Shown: in pieces, positions 58,537 through 64,000 of the stretch
How the letters are laid out: the number at the start of each line of letters is the position of its first letter
How positions within the stretch are numbered: position 1 is the stretch's first letter
Source: Tachypleus tridentatus
Taxonomy: Eukaryota > Arthropoda > Merostomata > Xiphosura > Limulidae
Direction of reading: 5' to 3'
NCBI RefSeq assembly: GCF_004210375.1
Contig: NW_027467782.1
Span: 32,663,771 to 32,727,770 of the forward strand
Length of the DNA stretch: 64,000 nucleotides
Notes under the pieces: generated by a model
Database searches by the model: none
What the model saw: the letters and a program-made list of their open reading frames with translations, nothing else
Told to the model about the DNA's origin: nothing
Program-made: the position numbers and the translations under genes

Positions 58537-59740
58537 ATGGCATTCTCCAAATATGTAACATCAGCCAGCTCATTTATCAAAGACTCTTTCAATTTCAAGT
58601 CTAATCTAAATCAACTTAATCATAAAACCTTAATGGCCAGTTTCGATGTTATATCCCTTTTCACAGAAGTTCCAACCACTGAAGTCTGCAAGATGGCCTT
58701 AGAACTCTATATTCGAGATGCTAATCCAACTATAGACATTCCCAGCAAACAATTGCAACCCTCATAGAATTCACCACGATAAAGACAAAATTCATGTTCA
58801 ACAACCAGAACTATATACAAACAAATGGGCAACCCAGTATCACCTGTTCTAGCCAATATTTTTATGACGCAAGTTGAAACATAAGCAATTAACACAGCAT
58901 TACATCCACCACTATACTGGTACAGATATGTAGATGACACGGTTGCGGGATTCAAGTCTACAGAAGACATACTTAATTTTTTCAATCACATTAACTCTAT
59001 ACATCCCAACCTTAAGTTCACATGTGAACAGAAAGAAAGCAATCAAATATTATTTCCTAACTTTAAAATTACAAAAACTGATACACAATTCAAAACAGAA
59101 ATCCACTCAACAATCACCCATACTGGACTATACATTCCTTGGGACTCAGCACATGAAACTAAAAAAAAAAACCTCAACACACTAAGAAACCAAATAAACA
59201 CAGCCATAAAACTATGCTCACCAGATAAAATTATCATTGAATTAGACAAAATAAAACAATATTTCATCAACGTCAATAAGTTTCCTCCACAAACCGTAAA
59301 AAACATTATACGCACACACCTAGACAGAAAGCAAAATCAACCAACAAGAGTAAATATATCTTACGAATCAAAAAATCACGAAACCATATATTCCCGATAC
59401 CAGCAGACAAATACCCAACATTTGGTAAAAACTAGTAATAAAATGTGACATTCCAGTTAATACCAAATTTATTCAAAAACCAGGCACAAAACTGAAGTCC
59501 ATACTATGTAAAAACTACACTGACAAACACCACACCAACATTATTTATAAAATGCAATGTGATAACTGCCACGACTTCTATATTGGAGAAACAAGTAGAA
59601 AAATGGAACCCAGATTCAACATAACCATAGAAAACACTCAAATACTAAACAAAGAAACAAACGCAAAATTAAAGAAGCCTTACTTATACAACAACTTAAA
59701 CCCAAAATAAACCAATATAAAGGAACGCCTCTATACCTGT
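58537..59740 (+). pseudogene. Penelope-like reverse transcriptase / GIY-YIG endonuclease, frameshifted
   Basis: First piece MAFSKYVTSASSFIKDSFNF continues to the palm motif ASFDVISLFTEVPTTEV, the first catalytic Asp region, and stops near 58767. After frameshifts come QYFYD-like remnants of the 'SPxLANIF' block and the catalytic YRYVDDTVAGF (Asp pair at 58933-58938). HPNLKFTCEQKESNQILF and FLNFKITKTDTQ-like sequence follow. The endonuclease part (about 59550-59740) shows CDNCHDFYIGETSRKMEPRF and then lacks the EH and H/C segment present at 42287-42544. A frameshifted ITIENTQILNKETN remainder follows. Penelope-like enzymes copy their RNA at nicked DNA ends; this copy is dead. Confidence 0.88.
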
Positions 59741-59866
59741 ATTAATATAATAAAATAAATAAAATTACATATTCAAACATCTAACATCGCCCTCTACATT
59801 CCCACACTCGGTTACACAACCCCTTCCAAACATGTGGTCAGCTTCCGGTCAATTACCTCTTTCTTT

Positions 59867-59908
59867 GTGAACCTGACGATGACCGAAGAAGTTCGAAACG
59901 TTGTTCGC
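59867..59908 (+). ncRNA. Hammerhead-ribozyme-like motif, decayed
   Basis: Second instance of the motif at 42666-42707. Helix I is gtgaac (59867-59872) with gttcgc (59903-59908), one pair now a T.G wobble. Core ctgacga (59873-59879). Helix II is gacc/gttc with one mismatch. gaaa (59895-59898) leads into acgt and t. The core bases are retained while the helices weaken. Confidence 0.5.
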
Positions 59909-59960
59909 TCTTCTATTTAAAATATTTTCTCAACCCAAACGAGCCGTTTTGCATATATAA

Positions 59961-60188
59961 GTCTGCCTAGAGGGTATTTCACGGTATAAATTCGGCCTTT
60001 CTATTTGGTATGGGTTAGCTAAAATGACCTTCTCGTGGTTTAAGACGCTTCCGTACATGATACTGCAGATAGCAGTTTTCCATTGTTTATAGAGTTAAAT
60101 AGGCTTGTTTTAGTAACTAAAATAGCTATTGGTGACTACTTCTGTATTCAATTAATTCAACCACTAGGTATTAAAAGCAAATATTTGA
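59961..60188. repeat. Displaced fragment of the ~655 bp tandem unit
   Basis: gtctgcctagagggtatttc, ttcggcctttctatttggta, cttctcgtggtttaagacgc and actaggtattaaaagcaaat match successive landmarks of the array units ending at 57768, but with far more divergence than the units show among themselves. It lies directly after the Penelope-like 3' end, so it looks like the far side of the insertion. Confidence 0.8.
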
Positions 60189-60484
60189 AGGTATTTGTAA
60201 TGACGACCATGCAACTCACTGGTGCTACCTCTTGTTAGTCATTTCCTACCCTGTTTAGGACTTCTTTTTGGTATGGTCTTAAACTTTTGACCAGCTAGTA
60301 TTTAGGCTAATTTCATAGTGTTCACATTTTCTCTATTAAATGCTGAAAAAGTTTTTTAAATTTTATTTTCCCTTTTCTTATTTACATGTTTCGAAGCTCT
60401 ACTCAAATAAGTGGTTGAGTCTTACGACACAAAATGCATATTTTGTTTTTATATTCATTGGCCTTAAGATTTTGGCCAGCAGTG
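60189..60484 (+). mobile_element. 3' end of a Tc1-like transposon (same family as 14118-15702)
   Basis: Begins in the last codons of the transposase (gtatttgtaatgacgaccat, equivalent to the IRNDGRAT end) and runs through the same 3' UTR. It ends with the inverted terminal repeat ccttaagattttggccagca + gtg, followed by TA at 60485-60486. The 5' part is missing. Confidence 0.88.
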
Positions 60485-60486
60485 TA

Positions 60487-62005
60487 ATGTTGAAGATACA
60501 TATTTTGGTAAATCCAGTATCAAGAATTAATTTGGTGATATTTTCTGATCTTACTGTTATTTTAAGGACATGGAGTGCACATTTGTATCTGTGTGTCTAA
60601 AATAATAAATACATTGTGTCACTTCCTATTTTCCGGGCAGCTATTAATGTTCACTATATTCTCAAACAAATCTCCATCTGCAGTATAACATTTTATATTT
60701 CAAACAAATGCGATCAAATAGTTAAGAGTACAGTAAATCATCACGCACCGTATCAACTAGGTATTAGTTATGTTTATTGTCATTACAATGTATAAAGTTT
60801 GCTACCTTACCCAATAATCTTTTGTTCATATTCCAGTTTATGAAGTAAGTAAAAACTGAGAATTTAAAAATCCGCAAATAGACGCCATAAAAGAATTAGG
60901 AAAGAAAGTTCATTTTGAAAACACCAAATATAATGAAAGGTAAAAGTATGAAACCAAAATTAGGGTTTCTTGTTTCAGTAAATAATGTTTACAGTATCTC
61001 CGGTTTCCTTGTTTTGTTTACAATCCATATTTACATATTTTTAAATACCCATTTTCATATTTATTTTGTCGTGATAAGTACAGTAAAAATATAGTTTATT
61101 TGTCACAAAAGATAGTCGTTTTTACTGGAGAGTTCTGTTTGAAGTTCTTGTGAATGTTTGAGAGAAAATCATCAGTAAGATTGGCTGTATTGAGCTACTC
61201 TTCAGATTCAGTTTGTTAGTATTGTGTTTCAAACAGTAAATATCACGTTGCTCAGTCTCCTTGATAATGTAAAATTTGTCCAGAATGACTATCACTACGT
61301 ATATTTTTATTTATTTGTGGTTGTTCAGCCGTCCGTAATTTTGAATTTAAAACACTACAAATGAGGCAGCTTGTTAATATCATCCTCCGTGAACTCTTGG
61401 ACAACTCTTTACTATGGAATATAAAGATATAAAGTCATAATATAATGCTTAGGGTCAACAAGGGACTTGTGCAAAGCACCAAATAAATATAAATTAAACT
61501 ATTTAAAAAGTAGCTTTTGTAAGATAAATATTAATTTTAAAGATAAACATATGTATATATACACTTTTTGTAAATGTAACCAAGGAAACCGGAACTAGAT
61601 CGTTCTTGTTCATTTCAGTCAGAATTAATTATATTAATTACCAGTAATAATGTTAACGTAATAGATAAAAATCAAGATTGAGATGAACAAAGTGAATTAT
61701 AAAGAAAACCAGCAACTCTGAGTGAGGAAATAACCATTGTAAGTACTTGAGAAAGACAGAAAAACGAAGAGGTTTTTTCTAGACTGACTCAAGTTAATCG
61801 CTATTAAAGAGTTTGAATATTGACCTAGTGACTGGTATAGTAGAGGAAGTTGTTTGACTGACATTAGAAAGTGAACAACTGTCAGACAATTATCCTATCA
61901 CAAAGTCACTGAAAAAAACCCAACAGAAATGCAGTTTACTCCATGGGAAGAAGTCAAGAAATCAGAGAAATGCTCTGCAAGAATGTTCTTTTCAAACGTG
62001 AATAT
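60487..62005. other. 1.5 kb without recognisable features
   Basis: AT-rich. 61320-61460 has a faint, heavily decayed resemblance to the minus-strand SINE body (cgtccgtaattttgaattta; gaactcttggacaactcttt), too weak to annotate as an element. Confidence 0.45.
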
Positions 62006-62278
62006 GCCCGGTATGGCCAGATGGCAAGGGCGGTCGACTCGTAATAGGGGAGTTGCGGGTTCGAGTCTCCGTCGAACCAAACATGGTTGTCCTTTCAGCC
62101 GTGGGATATAATGTGATGGTCAATCCCACTATTTATTGGTGAAAGAGTAGCCCAATAGTTGGCGCGATGGGTGGTGATGACTAGCTGCCTTCCCTCTAGT
62201 TTTACACTGCTAGATTAGGGACAGCTAGTGCAGATAGCCCTTGTGCAGCTTTGCGCGAAATTCAAACCAAACCAAACC
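62006..62278 (+). mobile_element. Major-family SINE
   Basis: The head is gcccggtatggccagatggc. The anticodon region gtcgactcgtaatagggg carries CGT, and the B box is gcgggttcgagtctccgtcg. The body gggtggtgatgactagctgc is present, and the tail ends gcgcgaaattcaaaccaaac. Confidence 0.93.
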
Positions 62279-62520
62279 ACGTCAATTTAACATTAACACG
62301 CACTGTGCCTGCAACTGTATTTTTCCATATTCAGATATAAAGAAACGAAAGAACAGCTTCAATAATGTTTTAACATTTAAAGTGTTAAACTCAAACAACA
62401 ATTAATTGACATAATTTTTGTTTAATGAATTATTTTATTTCACTTTCCCTTACTGGCTTCACACATTACTGGGAACTATAGAAAAACTTCAGGCTCTTTG
62501 CATGAGAGCGTATGTGTGTG

Positions 62521-62590
62521 TTTTCTTATAGCAAAGCCACATCGGGCTATCTGCTGAGCCCACCGAGAGGAATCGAGCCCCTGATTACAT
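62521..62590 (-). mobile_element. Fragment of a third tRNA-like repeat
   Basis: cttatagcaaagccacatcg, ggctatctgctgagcccacc and gaatcgagcccctgatta look like the minus strand of a tRNA-derived repeat (B box complement aatcgagcccc). Its family differs from the other two; only about 70 bp are present. Confidence 0.5.
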
Positions 62591-64000
62591 GAGGGAAATT
62601 TACATAATTTCAATGTACAATATTGTTGTAGATTATTGGTTCATATAGACTTGAGTTATAGAAACACATGTAAAACACTGAGCGACATATTCTAATTTAT
62701 TGTGGTTTCAAAGTAAAATGTTATGTTTGGTTAAGTAAAGCGTAATGAAAACTGAATCGTGTTCTGTTAGGAACTTGGTATCATTCATGTGGAAGTGCTG
62801 TTACAACTAAAACATTCTTCTTTTATAGACGATATTCCAATTTATGGTTGTTTAGAACCAAATTCAAATTGGTTAACGTTGACAGTGTTTTAACATCTTA
62901 ACAAAACATATTTAGCATTATTTCAAATTGTATACGAAACATTTCTATCAAACCATCTAACAAATATTATGTAAAACCTAATCATATGTCACAGAGGACA
63001 AAGGAACTTCCTTCTGTCAAGAACAAATAAACAAACAAAAAATGAAAAATATCACAAGGATTTGTGGAGGAAACTGGAAGGGATGTTTCATTTTACAATA
63101 TTTAATTTAAAGGTGAGGACAGAAGTTTAGTTAAAATAATTTATTTGTTATTCATTAAATTTGAATGTTATATGAGCAAAACAAATGGCTTTTAGGGTTT
63201 TGCAAAGGGATTTATTTACACATAACATTTGAAATTAAAATATATTAATCAGTTTTACATTTCGAAAAATTGTAAAAATGAGATTTAATAGTTTAAAATA
63301 ACGACAACTCTCTTAAACATGGACTTCATTTTAAAATAAAATTTATGAGTAGGAATTTAATTCGTTGTTTTAGGGCCAATCTAACTTTTCTATTGTGGAG
63401 GTCTTGTACTTTCCCAAAATGTTTATTCAATTGTAAAATAAAAGTGTATTTAGTACTTGTAGAAGAAAGTTCGTTAATTATAAACTAGTTTTATATACAC
63501 ATATATACCCACCGGTTGGGAACCCCTGGTATAGAACAAATCTACAGACGACAAATAAACGTTGTCACATCAAAAAAACTTCTTGCTCTGAGATCTACAC
63601 CAACAAATCGTCATTCCTGTAGTCGCGAGAAACAAACCTTCATTTATATTCTATATGCAACTTGTTAACTAGATTTAAAGGATAAATTTTCGTTTTCATA
63701 ACTCAACTAAGAATATCTTCTGACTTTTCCAGCTGTTATCCCTCACTTATCAGTTTTATTTTTCTGTTATTTTACTTTCCGTTTGCTTACGTCATTTCAT
63801 TACAACAATTTAGTCAAGAGTATTGTTGCATTTCCAACCAACGTGAAGAAAGACAACAATAAAATGGAACCACAATATTGCTGAATATTTGTACATAGTA
63901 ACTACAGAGACGAGACATTAAATAAAGCGGCCGAACTTTGAGAAGAAAGAACAAAATGTCACATCAGAAAATTACTCACCTTGCATTTCACGCGTATTTC
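62591..64000. other. Terminal 1.4 kb, largely unannotated
   Basis: AT-rich, with no defensible gene. The stretch ccaccggttgggaacccctg ending at about 63528 resembles the inverted terminal end of some hAT elements (inverse caggggttcccaaccggtgg), but the opposite end and an 8 bp target duplication are not seen. No coding or splice signals I would defend. Confidence 0.4.

Larger units (their letters stand above)
58530..59960 (+). mobile_element. Penelope-like retroelement, degenerate and 5'-truncated
   Basis: Contains a reverse-transcriptase core, a GIY-YIG endonuclease and a 3' UTR ending gccgttttgcatatataa at 59960, the same end as the copy B insertion at 42760. Frameshifts and small deletions run throughout. 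It sits between the tandem array and a displaced piece of that array (59961-60188), so it probably inserted into it. Confidence 0.9.

Overview
The window is AT-rich, repeat-laden, gene-poor animal (eukaryotic) DNA. It has no operons, ribosome-binding sites or CRISPR arrays, and no intact cellular gene that I can recognise. Its commonest repeat is a ~270 bp tRNA-derived SINE with a threonine-like CGT anticodon position. From memory this SINE resembles repeats of horseshoe crabs (Xiphosura). That attribution is an inference I cannot test here; 'arthropod-like animal genome' is safer.

The dominant structure is assembly-level. Bases 2243-29275 and 29776-58209 are the same ~27-28 kb locus in the same orientation, separated by exactly 500 N (29276-29775). 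The repeat starts exactly at the first base after the gap and ends exactly at the last base before it. The end of the left contig therefore overlaps the start of the right contig. The simplest reading is two unmerged haplotypes, not a biological tandem duplication. The real locus is probably 1-2242, then one copy, then 58210-64000. Copy A (left) and copy B (right) differ by homopolymer indels and by real structural alleles: a 474 bp Penelope-like insertion only in B, a ~713 bp deletion only in A, an extra minisatellite unit in B, and a more divergent island at about 13.5-15.8 kb (A) and 41.1-43.9 kb (B).

Order within one copy (A coordinates, B in brackets): a short SINE of a second family, then an internally deleted Tc1-type transposon at 2478-3622 (30011-31158); two SINEs; a minus-strand broken copy of a condensin-2 subunit D3 (NCAPD3)-like gene at 6710-8494 (34276-36050), itself split by a 0.24 kb retroposon with a (TTTAG)n tail; several SINEs; a second Tc1-like transposon at 14118-15702 (41749-43822); more SINEs; a minus-strand hAT transposase pseudogene with a TTF-type zinc finger and DUF4371-like region at 17240-19412 (46080-48263); a CpG-richer block; candidate exons of an unrecognised plus-strand gene near 22.1-23.0 kb (51.0-51.9 kb); more SINEs; and a ~655 bp tandem array at 26391-28800 (55299-57768) that runs into Penelope-like fragments.

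The right flank (58210-64000) holds a degenerate Penelope-like element (reverse transcriptase with YVDD, GIY-YIG endonuclease, hammerhead-like 3' motif), a displaced fragment of the tandem array, the 3' end of a Tc1-like element, a SINE and otherwise unannotatable DNA. I found no new functional system. The most useful observations are the haplotype or contig-overlap artefact, the insertion polymorphisms it exposes, the hammerhead-like motifs, the NCAPD3-like pseudogene, and two SINE families that share one 3' tail.
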